A stretch of DNA of 55,805 bases from JBGSKY01 sp041740995 (lineage in GTDB: Bacteria > Planctomycetota > Planctomycetia > Pirellulales > Pirellulaceae). A program made the position numbers and the translations under genes. Position 1 is the first letter of the stretch. Every line of letters starts with the position of its first letter. Positions 1-6,703 of the stretch are shown piece by piece. The notes below the pieces were generated by a model. It was not told the origin of the DNA and made no database searches. It saw nothing but the letters and a program-made list of their open reading frames with translations. The stretch lies in the NCBI GenBank assembly GCA_041740995.1, contig JBGSKY010000328.1, forward strand, positions 1 to 55,805, read 5' to 3'.

Positions 1-1383
1 AGTGACGCTGGTTATTCTGACAGTTTCATTGTCGCCGATGGCGATGAAAAGAATGATATCGATGGAGGGTTTACAAGACACGTTAACATACCGAGAGTCG
101 ATATTGACGTTGATTCTGACAACAATGGTCAAGTCGATAGAAGCAACGCTGAGGACCTTTTAGAACTTGAATTGGGCAAACGAATTTTCGTCAATAAGGA
201 TGATGACAATGAAAACGGGTCTGCCGATTCATTTGACGGCGAAGGCTCTTATGAAGACGCTAGCTACGATAATGATTTTGCTGAAGTCAAAGTTGCAATC
301 GTCAGCGAATCTGGAAACACGAAAGTGCGCATTGTCGCACCATCAAAAGTCAATCTATGGTCATCAACAAAAAAATCGTTTTTGTCGGGTCTAATTATCA
401 ATAAATTTAATGGAGAAGAGATTTATGAGTGGAACTCTACGAACATTCCAGAGTCTATATATGCCGAAGGCGTGCTAGCAGGTACTGCAATTATCCGTGT
501 CGAATTATTAATCGACATATCCGGCGAATGGACCGTTGTCGATTCAGATCAAGTTACTGTCTCTATCGAGCAACTGGTTTATCCCAAAGAGGCTAACGTG
601 CAGACACTAGCGAATTGGCAAGATCAGCCAACTGCTCAATGGTCAGGCATTTCACTCAATGAAACTTGGACAATCAACAAGGCGCTCATTGATTACATTC
701 TAGAACCCAATGATCGGGGCGAATTACATACATTGACAGAGCCGAATGCTATCGAATTAAAAGAGGATCTGCTTTTATATACCGCCGCCGGCCTTTGGGT
801 AGACGGATTTTTTGATCGCGAATTGAGTAATGAATTTCTTCGGCATTACCTTCAAAACAGCGGATCTCCGATGAACCGAGGTTTGGAAGCAATAGAAAAT
901 CATGCACAGTTTTTGGATATTATTCGGCTGGCGATTCATTCGCAGGCATTTGGCCCACAGCCCATTCGAAGCCCCGAAGTGCAAACATTTTATTCCGATG
1001 GCAAATGGCACATTAAGCCATATAAATTCGTCGGCGGTGATTTAGCAACCGCGATCAACAACGCAACGGACATAACCGCAGAAATTATTTCCGGTTATAG
1101 CTTTGTTGACACTAACGGTGCGACATATACCGAATCGGTTTTGCATTTTGACGTGTTTGATGTATATGATTTCCATCAAAACAAGCTAAATCTTTCTCTG
1201 CCCAATTTCGACTATTTCAGCAATGGGCAAGACTTTGTGTACGACTTGGAATTGTATGACCTTGAGCAATACGGTCTCGCGAAGAAATTTGATGTACACA
1301 TAACTTGGACAGTAAGGGTTAGATATTACTACAGTTCTGATATGCATTCTATTACAGGTCTTACTGTCTTGGAGGCAGAATAA
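1..1383 (+). CDS. C-terminal part of a large secreted protein, possible toxin tip (5' end outside window)
   Basis: The frame is open from base 1 to the TAA at 1381-1383, so at least 460 residues are seen and the start lies upstream. The first ~70 residues are rich in Asp/Asn (for example DVDSDNNGQVD), like calcium-binding dockerin or thrombospondin-3 type stretches of planctomycete surface proteins. The middle is unrecognised. The last ~110 residues carry DVYDF, and about 35 residues later YGLAKKF. From memory this spacing resembles C-terminal effector domains of polymorphic toxins (D-x-Y-D/N followed by GLA-x-x-F), but this was not tested. The next gene starts directly after the stop codon, which suits a toxin-immunity pair. 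The DNA is noticeably AT-richer than the housekeeping genes further right. The large-protein C-terminus is well supported; the toxin role is inference. Confidence 0.6.
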   Translation, partial: SDAGYSDSFIVADGDEKNDIDGGFTRHVNIPRVDIDVDSDNNGQVDRSNAEDLLELELGKRIFVNKDDDNENGSADSFDGEGSYEDASYDNDFAEVKVAIVSESGNTKVRIVAPSKVNLWSSTKKSFLSGLIINKFNGEEIYEWNSTNIPESIYAEGVLAGTAIIRVELLIDISGEWTVVDSDQVTVSIEQLVYPKEANVQTLANWQDQPTAQWSGISLNETWTINKALIDYILEPNDRGELHTLTEPNAIELKEDLLLYTAAGLWVDGFFDRELSNEFLRHYLQNSGSPMNRGLEAIENHAQFLDIIRLAIHSQAFGPQPIRSPEVQTFYSDGKWHIKPYKFVGGDLATAINNATDITAEIISGYSFVDTNGATYTESVLHFDVFDVYDFHQNKLNLSLPNFDYFSNGQDFVYDLELYDLEQYGLAKKFDVHITWTVRVRYYYSSDMHSITGLTVLEAE

Positions 1384-1845
1384 ATGTCAAGAACCAGAAT
1401 TATAGGACGACTGTTTTTTGGTACTTATTTTGTTCTGATACACCTAATATTGCTAGTATCGTGTGTGTTCTGGTATTTGCACGCTCCACAACTGAGATAC
1501 TTCATTGGCGGAGGTCGTGACGTCGGAAGCTGCGTCGGGTACGACGTAAGCGCAATTGGTGGACAATTAGACGGAATTTTTGGTAACCTTCATTTAGAGG
1601 ATCGCGTGTCCATCAAGATGAAGTCGAGCAGGGATAGAGACCAGCCTGAATGGCAAGCAACACTAATTGTTAGTCCTCCGCGTACGCTGGCAATTTGGGA
1701 AGTCCGCGACGAAGAATCGTCCGTTCAAATAATTGACGATTTGGTTGAGATGGATTTAGGTTATTTGAAGCTAAGCATTGATCCCTCGAAACTTCAGAAT
1801 CAAACAAAAGCAGTTCAAGCTCTGTACGGTATCCGCCGCGATTAA
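1384..1845 (+). CDS. Membrane-anchored hypothetical protein, candidate immunity protein
   Basis: This 153-residue protein starts with ATG immediately after the TAA of the preceding gene, so the two are almost certainly co-translated. Residues ~9-31 form one hydrophobic segment (a tract of I, L, V and F), followed by a soluble domain of ~120 residues, giving a predicted N-in, periplasm-facing anchor. No family was recognised. Its position directly behind a protein with a toxin-like C-terminus, and its single-pass anchored layout, would fit an immunity protein against a toxin acting in the periplasm; this is inferred from context only. Its stop codon coincides with the 3-bp target duplication of the following IS element, which therefore left the gene intact. 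Confidence 0.6.
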   Translation: MSRTRIIGRLFFGTYFVLIHLILLVSCVFWYLHAPQLRYFIGGGRDVGSCVGYDVSAIGGQLDGIFGNLHLEDRVSIKMKSSRDRDQPEWQATLIVSPPRTLAIWEVRDEESSVQIIDDLVEMDLGYLKLSIDPSKLQNQTKAVQALYGIRRD

Positions 1846-1862
1846 GAGCGTGTCCCGAAATT
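1846..1862 (+). repeat. Left terminal inverted repeat of the IS5-family element
   Basis: The sequence GAGCGTGTCCCGAAATT is exactly complementary to 2724-2740. Confidence 0.93.
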
Positions 1863-1933
1863 GACTTGTGAATAAAAAATCGCTATGAAGCCGTTGTCAA
1901 AAAAATCCCTTAACGGAATACGGAATCATAGCG

Positions 1934-2725
1934 ATGGAACGCCAATATCCCAGCAGTCTTACCCAAAATCAATGGCAGTTGCTCAGTCCACTTCTTCCAC
2001 CCAAATCGCGGGTGGGACGCAAACCAATCGACCGCCGACGAATTGTTAATGCAATTCTTTACGTCAACCGAACTGGCTGCCAATGGCGTCAATTGCCAAG
2101 CGAATTCCCCCATTGGAAAACGGTTTACAATATTTTTTGGAATTGGCGAGTGTCTGGTATTTGGCAAAAGCTGCATGATCGCTTGGTCGCTAAAGTACGA
2201 ACTGATGTGGGCAAGAAACCCAAGCCTTCGGCAGGAATCATAGATAGTCAAAGTGTGAAGACAACGGAGGTTGGTGGCGATCAGCGTGGCTTTGATGCAG
2301 GCAAGAAAATTGCTGGCCGCAAGCGACATCTCATGGTCGATACGCTGGGAATGATCATCGCGATTTGCATTCATGCGGCGAGCGTTCAAGACCAAGATGG
2401 AGCCAAGTCAGTTCTGACCAAAGCACGACAGAAGGTCAAGAAGCTAAGGGTAGTATTTGGCGACAGTGCGTACGGGCGAAGCGGCTTGCCAGAGTGGACG
2501 AAACGAACTTGCCAAATTGTCTTACAAACCGTTTTGCGACCCGTCAAAAGCAAAGGGTTTGTGATCCTTTCCAAGCGCTGGATTGTGGAGCGAACGTTTG
2601 CTTGGATAAATCGCTGTCGGCGGCATAGCAAAGACTATGAAACGAATCCAGAATCAAGCTTGGCGATGATTCAAATTACTATGATCGCACTTATGCTGCG
2701 CAGACTTGAAAATGCAAAACGCTAA
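1934..2725 (+). CDS. IS5-family transposase
   Basis: This 263-residue DDE transposase contains all three expected blocks: IIDSQSVKT with the first Asp (~residues 102-110), VVFGDSAYG with the second Asp (~172-180), and IVERTFAWINRCRR with the catalytic Glu (~218-231). The N-terminal part has the LTQNQWQLLSPLLPP and GCQWRQLP motifs typical of single-frame IS5 transposases with a helix-turn-helix insertion domain. It is complete and unbroken, and its stop codon overlaps the first base pairs of the right inverted repeat. It acts on its own ends to move the element. Confidence 0.95.
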   Translation: MERQYPSSLTQNQWQLLSPLLPPKSRVGRKPIDRRRIVNAILYVNRTGCQWRQLPSEFPHWKTVYNIFWNWRVSGIWQKLHDRLVAKVRTDVGKKPKPSAGIIDSQSVKTTEVGGDQRGFDAGKKIAGRKRHLMVDTLGMIIAICIHAASVQDQDGAKSVLTKARQKVKKLRVVFGDSAYGRSGLPEWTKRTCQIVLQTVLRPVKSKGFVILSKRWIVERTFAWINRCRRHSKDYETNPESSLAMIQITMIALMLRRLENAKR

Positions 2726-2740
2726 TTTCGGGACACGCTC
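2724..2740 (-). repeat. Right terminal inverted repeat of the IS5-family element
   Basis: This is the exact reverse complement of 1846-1862. It overlaps the last two bases of the transposase stop codon and is followed by the TAA target duplicate. Confidence 0.93.
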
Positions 2741-2745
2741 TAAGC

Positions 2746-3003
2746 GTGTTTCAAGATTCAGTGCCTGTTGTCTATTCCGCGATTGGAACGAGAGTTGAAC
2801 TAGATGGCCCTTATGACTTTGAACTAAGCTTGGTTGGCGCGACAGCGACGATAGCTATTGCGACGGGCCAAACTTGGGCGGTAGCGGTGGCAGGTGTTCG
2901 TGGAGCGTACTACATGGGATTAGCCCATATGAACGCTGCAGTTCTACATGGCTTGCTCGTCGATTATGCGCAAGGAAAGGATCTTCTTGGCTATGATCTT
3001 TAA
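2746..3003 (+). CDS. Small Ala/Val-rich hypothetical protein, possible displaced toxin fragment
   Basis: This is an 85-residue ORF with a GTG start 5 bp to the right of the IS target duplicate. No family was recognised. The middle (ATATIAIATGQTWAVAVAG) is hydrophobic but broken by Gly. Its last bases overlap the ATG at 2993 of the ankyrin lipoprotein, an arrangement like the toxin-immunity overlaps further right. In the pre-insertion sequence its frame stays open leftwards through the end of the 153-residue gene in another phase, so it may be the remaining 3' end of a displaced module rather than a full gene. Whether it is expressed is unknown. Confidence 0.35.
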   Translation: MFQDSVPVVYSAIGTRVELDGPYDFELSLVGATATIAIATGQTWAVAVAGVRGAYYMGLAHMNAAVLHGLLVDYAQGKDLLGYDL

Positions 3004-3994
3004 AAACAAATCACCAAGCTTTCGTTTAAGCCATATAGCAACGCTTGCGATTTTTATTAGTCAAATACTATTTTTTGGGTGCGACGAGAATTCGTTATCA
3101 TTGACCGGCATGGCAACAAAAAAACCATGGCATAAGAAGTTTAATTGGGTCGCAGAAGAGTATTTCAGCGATGCGAAAGTCGTTAAATTATGTCGTGCCA
3201 TTGAAGCAGAAGATTTGCTAGAAATGCAAAGGCTGATCGATGATGGCGCAGATGTTAACGCGATTGGAACAGGAAACATGACCCCGCTTCTGTGGGCCTT
3301 TCCTGACAGCAAAGTAGAACGTTTGAAATTGCTGTTGGAGAACGGGGCGAACCCAAATGTCTATACCGAAAGTGACTTTGGTGTCCCCAATGGTTTTATG
3401 TTAGGTGACTCTGTCACGCATATGGCTTGCCGAAGTCAATTTGACTATTTTGACTTGATCTTTTCACATGGAGGCGATCCAAACCTACCAAATCATATCC
3501 GAATTTATGAAAAAGAACCGCCTATATACACTGTAATTAGAGCGGGAGGCCCCGATTTGCGTCAGCGGATTTCTAGATTGCTAGAATTAGGGGCCGACAT
3601 AAATGCCAGGAATGCGTATGGCGACTCGCCGTTAATGCTAGCGGCGTCGTTTTTTGGCCAGTACGATCTGTGCATCTTTTTGCTCGAAAATGGTGCTGAT
3701 CCATCCCTGTATTTTGCATATGGCGTCAAGAAATTAACTCATATTTTGCTAAGGGCCGAAAAAGGACACCTGCTTAATGCCGGACCGGAACAACGTCAAA
3801 GTTATGATCGTCTGGTAGAAGCAATCGAAGCCAAAGGCGAATCAATGGACGAAGCTAGAGAAGATTTGAAGCGTTGGTCGACTTACACTTCGGCCAATCG
3901 GCGAGAGATGTTGGATGCAGAAGCCGCCGCTCGAAAAGAACGCGAACTAAAACTCAAACGAAGTGGTGAGATCGATAAGCCGATTCCCAAATAA
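2993..3994 (+). CDS. Ankyrin-repeat lipoprotein, candidate immunity protein
   Basis: I chose the ATG at 2993 because it gives a clean lipoprotein signal: a charged start, a hydrophobic stretch (ATLAIFISQILFF) and a lipobox-like FFGC with Cys30. The 333-residue product has ankyrin repeats, visible as IDDGADVNAIGTGNMTPLLW, LLENGANPNV, LLELGADINARNAYGDSPLM and LLENGADPS, followed by a charged helical tail (residues ~270-333). The start overlaps the end of the 85-residue ORF, so translation is probably coupled. Ankyrin proteins are common immunity partners in polymorphic-toxin clusters. A lipid anchor would place this one at a membrane, most simply facing the periplasm. The immunity role is inferred from the neighbourhood. 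Confidence 0.7.
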   Translation: MIFKNKSPSFRLSHIATLAIFISQILFFGCDENSLSLTGMATKKPWHKKFNWVAEEYFSDAKVVKLCRAIEAEDLLEMQRLIDDGADVNAIGTGNMTPLLWAFPDSKVERLKLLLENGANPNVYTESDFGVPNGFMLGDSVTHMACRSQFDYFDLIFSHGGDPNLPNHIRIYEKEPPIYTVIRAGGPDLRQRISRLLELGADINARNAYGDSPLMLAASFFGQYDLCIFLLENGADPSLYFAYGVKKLTHILLRAEKGHLLNAGPEQRQSYDRLVEAIEAKGESMDEAREDLKRWSTYTSANRREMLDAEAAARKERELKLKRSGEIDKPIPK

Positions 3995-4026
3995 GAGTTT
4001 ATCTTTGTAAGCAACTTGAAGGCTTA

Positions 4027-4135
4027 GAGCCTATCCGCAAACCGGTTTTGCCCACTAGCCGATGGGCGTTAGCCCCGGTTTTTACGGAACTAACCGCGGC
4101 TAACGCCGTGCGGCTGATGGTTTTCGGATAGGCTC
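4027..4135. repeat. MITE-like palindromic element with GAGCCTATCCG termini
   Basis: The ends GAGCCTATCCG and CGGATAGGCTC are inverted and flanked by TTA on both sides (4024-4026 and 4136-4138), which looks like a 3-bp target duplication. Inside lies a second palindrome, GGCGTTAGCC paired with GGCTAACGCC, so the ~109-bp element could fold into a long branched hairpin. It has no coding capacity. A shorter relative with matching termini occurs at 34669-34740. It sits between the ankyrin lipoprotein and the first AHH module. Confidence 0.65.
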
Positions 4136-4148
4136 TTAAGCGATTGCT

Positions 4149-4916
4149 ATGCATAACTCGGAAATATGCTTGTGCATGATCGTTAAGGACGATGCGCATG
4201 TGATTGAGCGGTGTTTGGAATCGGTATTGTCTCGACGCCCATCACCTGCGCAGCTTGATTCGACGCGCGATGGTTCATCCGCAACAACACTGGGGCGCTG
4301 GGTCAATTCTCACGATCTCATGACGGGAGACATGTTGATTGCAACCGACGGACGAACGCACAGCATCGAAACAATAGAAATGACCGAAGTCACAAATCAT
4401 GCAGTTTTTAATCTCGCCGTCCGCGATACTCCATCGTTCGCAATTGGAACGGAAGGATTTTTAGTTCACAACAAATCGTTCTGCGAGTTGTATGCGGAAG
4501 CGTACAATCTGGGTACAGATGGCCTCGCCGATCTACGTAAGAGTGTCAGTGCTGCTCGGAAGGCAAAGTTGGGAGCGGATACAGTTCTGGCCACTCACGG
4601 CCACCATATTGTGCATGCAATTGGTTTCGGAGGTATCCGCGGTTACTGGAATGGGCTATCTAAAGACATTCTCGTTCATTGGGGGATTGATTTGCTTGAC
4701 GACCCATCGAAGATTGGTCCCAATACGCCACTACATAATTTATGCATCGCTCCTTTCAAGTACGTCCACTCAACTGCATACACCGAATCGGTTTATAAAC
4801 TGCTGAGTAGAGCGACCGACAAAGACACTGCAATTTTAATTTTGAAAGATATAAAAGATGCTTTGCACGAAGGAAAATATTTAACTGAAATTTACGATGA
4901 CTGGGGGGTAACCTGA
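4149..4916 (+). CDS. Chimeric ORF: glycosyltransferase start + Hint tail + AHH nuclease toxin
   Basis: The 255-residue product is a mosaic. Residues 5-26 (ICLCMIVKDDAHVIERCLES) copy the N-terminus of the glycosyltransferase at 7376; the DNA at 4163-4225 matches 7396-7458 at 61 of 63 bases. Residues ~47-109 are the C-terminal half of a Hint (intein/hedgehog-like) domain, with GRWVNSHDLMTGD, AVFNLAV and ending GFLVHN. Residues ~140-245 are an AHH-type HNH/Endo VII nuclease: GHHIVH (His152/153), GIDLLDD, KYVHS (His207) and a closing helical stretch ending LHEGKY. No signal peptide or secretion domain is left, so this looks like an orphan toxin tip. The stop overlaps the ATG of the immunity gene (TGATG). 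The nuclease call is firm at family level; expression is uncertain. Confidence 0.75.
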   Translation: MHNSEICLCMIVKDDAHVIERCLESVLSRRPSPAQLDSTRDGSSATTLGRWVNSHDLMTGDMLIATDGRTHSIETIEMTEVTNHAVFNLAVRDTPSFAIGTEGFLVHNKSFCELYAEAYNLGTDGLADLRKSVSAARKAKLGADTVLATHGHHIVHAIGFGGIRGYWNGLSKDILVHWGIDLLDDPSKIGPNTPLHNLCIAPFKYVHSTAYTESVYKLLSRATDKDTAILILKDIKDALHEGKYLTEIYDDWGVT

Positions 4917-5497
4917 TGAGTGTAATTGCGGAGAAATTAAAAGAAGAACGGGGAAAGATCGCGATGTATCTCTTGGAAAACGAATCGGAGCTCGCATTTT
5001 TTTCAATCGAAAAATGTCCGGAGATTGTGAATGTTGCGGACCCTTTTGGTAACACTTTGCTACATATTGCAGCACGTGCTGGAAATGAAAAGATTTTTTT
5101 CCAGCTCGTTGGGTTAGGTTCGGTCATAAACCTTCAAAGTACTCGTTCGCATCATGTATTAAAATATTCCTCGTTGAATGGCACTCCCAAGATGGTTGCG
5201 TTTGCGATTCAATCAGGTTTGGACGTCAATCACGACCGAACGGTTTTTAGCGCCATCCGCAACGAAAAAGGTCATGCCAAAGAAATTTTGCAAATGATGA
5301 TCGATCATGGATTGGAATTGAACCGCGTTTTCGCCATGTTTGGCGATCGTAACAACGCAAAAACCGCATTAGATTATGCTGGTGGTGAAACCACCGACAT
5401 AGGCAAATTCTTACGCAGCCAAGGAGCAAAAACCGCGACAGAAGTCATGGCTGAAAACCCAAATGTGAAAATCATCAGCGAAGGGAGCAAACCGTAA
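4916..5497 (+). CDS. Ankyrin-repeat immunity protein 1
   Basis: This is a 193-residue cytoplasmic protein with no signal peptide. It starts on the last base of the preceding stop codon (TGATG), so translation is coupled to the AHH toxin. Ankyrin-like units are visible at residues ~38-70 (VADPFGNTLLHIAARAGNE), ~80-105 and ~130-165 (LNRVFAMFGDRNNAKTALDY). It is a paralogue of the protein at 6016-6591. The C-terminal half is about three-quarters identical between the two, whereas the N-terminal half is much more divergent, as expected if the N-terminal part determines which toxin is bound. The presumed role is to bind and block the adjacent AHH nuclease in the cytoplasm. Confidence 0.75.
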   Translation: MSVIAEKLKEERGKIAMYLLENESELAFFSIEKCPEIVNVADPFGNTLLHIAARAGNEKIFFQLVGLGSVINLQSTRSHHVLKYSSLNGTPKMVAFAIQSGLDVNHDRTVFSAIRNEKGHAKEILQMMIDHGLELNRVFAMFGDRNNAKTALDYAGGETTDIGKFLRSQGAKTATEVMAENPNVKIISEGSKP

Positions 5498-5524
5498 AGC
5501 GTCCGCGACACACCGGCATGCGTC

Positions 5525-6019
5525 GTGGAAACGGTAGGATTTTTAGTTCACAACAAATCGTTCTGCGAGTTGTATGCGGAAGCGTATAATCTGGGTACAG
5601 ATGGGCTGGCCGATCTGCGTAAGAGTGTCAGTGCTGCTTGGGTGAAGAATTTGGGAGCTGATGCCGCTCTTGCAACACATGGTCATCATATCGTTCACAA
5701 GCTAGGCGCTAACACTCTTTCGCCTGTGGGTAAAGCTGACAACGCAGCATCTCAACTGATGCTTTTTAATTTAGGAATTAATCTTCTCGAGAACGAAACT
5801 GTAACGAAGCAAGCAATCGATAATGGCGAAACATTGTACAACCTTTGTATCGCTCCCTTCAAATATGTGCATTCAGATCGCTATGTTCACGAGGTGAGGC
5901 GATTATTGGAAACAGCAACGACAAAACGACAAGCAGAAATAATTCTAACGGACATTGCTATCGCATTACACGAGGGAAAATACATTGATTCACTTTTCGG
6001 AAAGTTCGGTGTTGTATGA
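5525..6019 (+). CDS. Orphan Hint-tail/AHH nuclease toxin module 2
   Basis: The open frame actually begins at 5498, directly after the preceding TAA, and reads VRDTP...VGFLVHN, the same Hint tail as in module 1. There is no ATG; the first possible start is GTG at 5525, so this is a headless toxin tip. From GFLVHN onward, 102 bp (5537-5638) match 4455-4556 at 98 positions, all four differences being synonymous. The sequence then diverges into a second AHH nuclease with GHHIVH (His54/55 from the GTG), GINLLENE and KYVHS, ending LHEGKY. Its stop overlaps the next ATG (ATGA). It most likely serves as a recombination reservoir behind module 1. Confidence 0.7.
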   Translation: METVGFLVHNKSFCELYAEAYNLGTDGLADLRKSVSAAWVKNLGADAALATHGHHIVHKLGANTLSPVGKADNAASQLMLFNLGINLLENETVTKQAIDNGETLYNLCIAPFKYVHSDRYVHEVRRLLETATTKRQAEIILTDIAIALHEGKYIDSLFGKFGVV

Positions 6020-6591
6020 ATTTTAAGAGCAATGAGTTAGAAGCATTAATCGCTGAGACTTACGAATTAATGTCTCACAAAAACTTTTCCGAAGCTTATC
6101 GTCTAGTGGAACTTAATCCCCAAATTTTGAACGTCGCTGACAATCGGGGTTCGACTTTATTACATGATGCGGCACGATTGGGGAATGAGGAATGTTTCTT
6201 CTATTTTCTTGAGAAGGGTGCTGTGTTTAACGAGGGGCAACTGGCTAGCGACGATCTTCTATCCTACGCTGTCCTTTTCGGAACACCTCGTATGGTCAAA
6301 ATCACGATCGACTTTGGTCTTGATCCCAACCATGATCGGACGATTTTCAGCGCCATTCGCAATTCGAAAGGTCTCGCAATCGAGATTCTTCAGGTCATGC
6401 TGGATCACGGCCTGGAACTCAATCGCGTATTCGCCATGTTCGGCGACCGCGATAACGCCAAAACGGCGTTGGACTACGCTGGTGGAGATGAGACGAAAAT
6501 TGGCCAGTTCCTTCGAAGTAAGGGTGGCAAGACAGCCGCTGAAGTCCTCGCGGAAAACCCAGATGCAGTGGTAATTGGCGCAGAAAACTAA
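6016..6591 (+). CDS. Ankyrin-repeat immunity protein 2
   Basis: This 191-residue paralogue of the protein at 4916-5497 overlaps the stop of the second AHH module by 4 nt (ATGA). Ankyrin units lie at ~40-70 (VADNRGSTLLHDAARLGNE) and ~125-165 (the shared LNRVFAMFGDRDNAKTALDY block). The C-terminal half is strongly conserved with paralogue 1 and the N-terminal half is not. This mirrors the toxins, which share their linker and differ in their nuclease parts. It lacks a signal peptide, consistent with neutralising a nuclease in the cytoplasm. It is probably the cognate antidote for the orphan module. Confidence 0.75.
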   Translation: MNFKSNELEALIAETYELMSHKNFSEAYRLVELNPQILNVADNRGSTLLHDAARLGNEECFFYFLEKGAVFNEGQLASDDLLSYAVLFGTPRMVKITIDFGLDPNHDRTIFSAIRNSKGLAIEILQVMLDHGLELNRVFAMFGDRDNAKTALDYAGGDETKIGQFLRSKGGKTAAEVLAENPDAVVIGAEN

Positions 6592-6703
6592 CCATGCGTT
6601 GCAACGACAATTCACGAGTAAAAATGAATGCAATCGTGTAGCAAATCGCGAGAAAAGTAGTTGCTTTTTACCGCAGCAAAGAAAATCGGTGAGTTGAGCG
6701 AAA

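Larger units (their letters stand above)
1846..2740 (+). mobile_element. Complete IS5-family insertion sequence (895 bp)
   Basis: The element is bounded by a perfect 17-bp terminal inverted repeat, GAGCGTGTCCCGAAATT at 1846-1862 and its reverse complement at 2724-2740. It is flanked by a direct TAA on both sides (1843-1845 and 2741-2743), a 3-bp target duplication as seen with several IS5 subgroups. It holds one uninterrupted transposase frame. Intact ends, duplication and frame indicate a recent, potentially active insertion. Removing the element and one TAA restores the contiguous sequence, with the stop codon of the upstream gene retained. Confidence 0.92.

Noticed and set aside
4149..4230. 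Annotating 4149 as a genuine glycosyltransferase gene
   Set aside because: Only the first ~22 residues match; the rest is a Hint tail and nuclease, so it is a chimera and not a glycosyltransferase.
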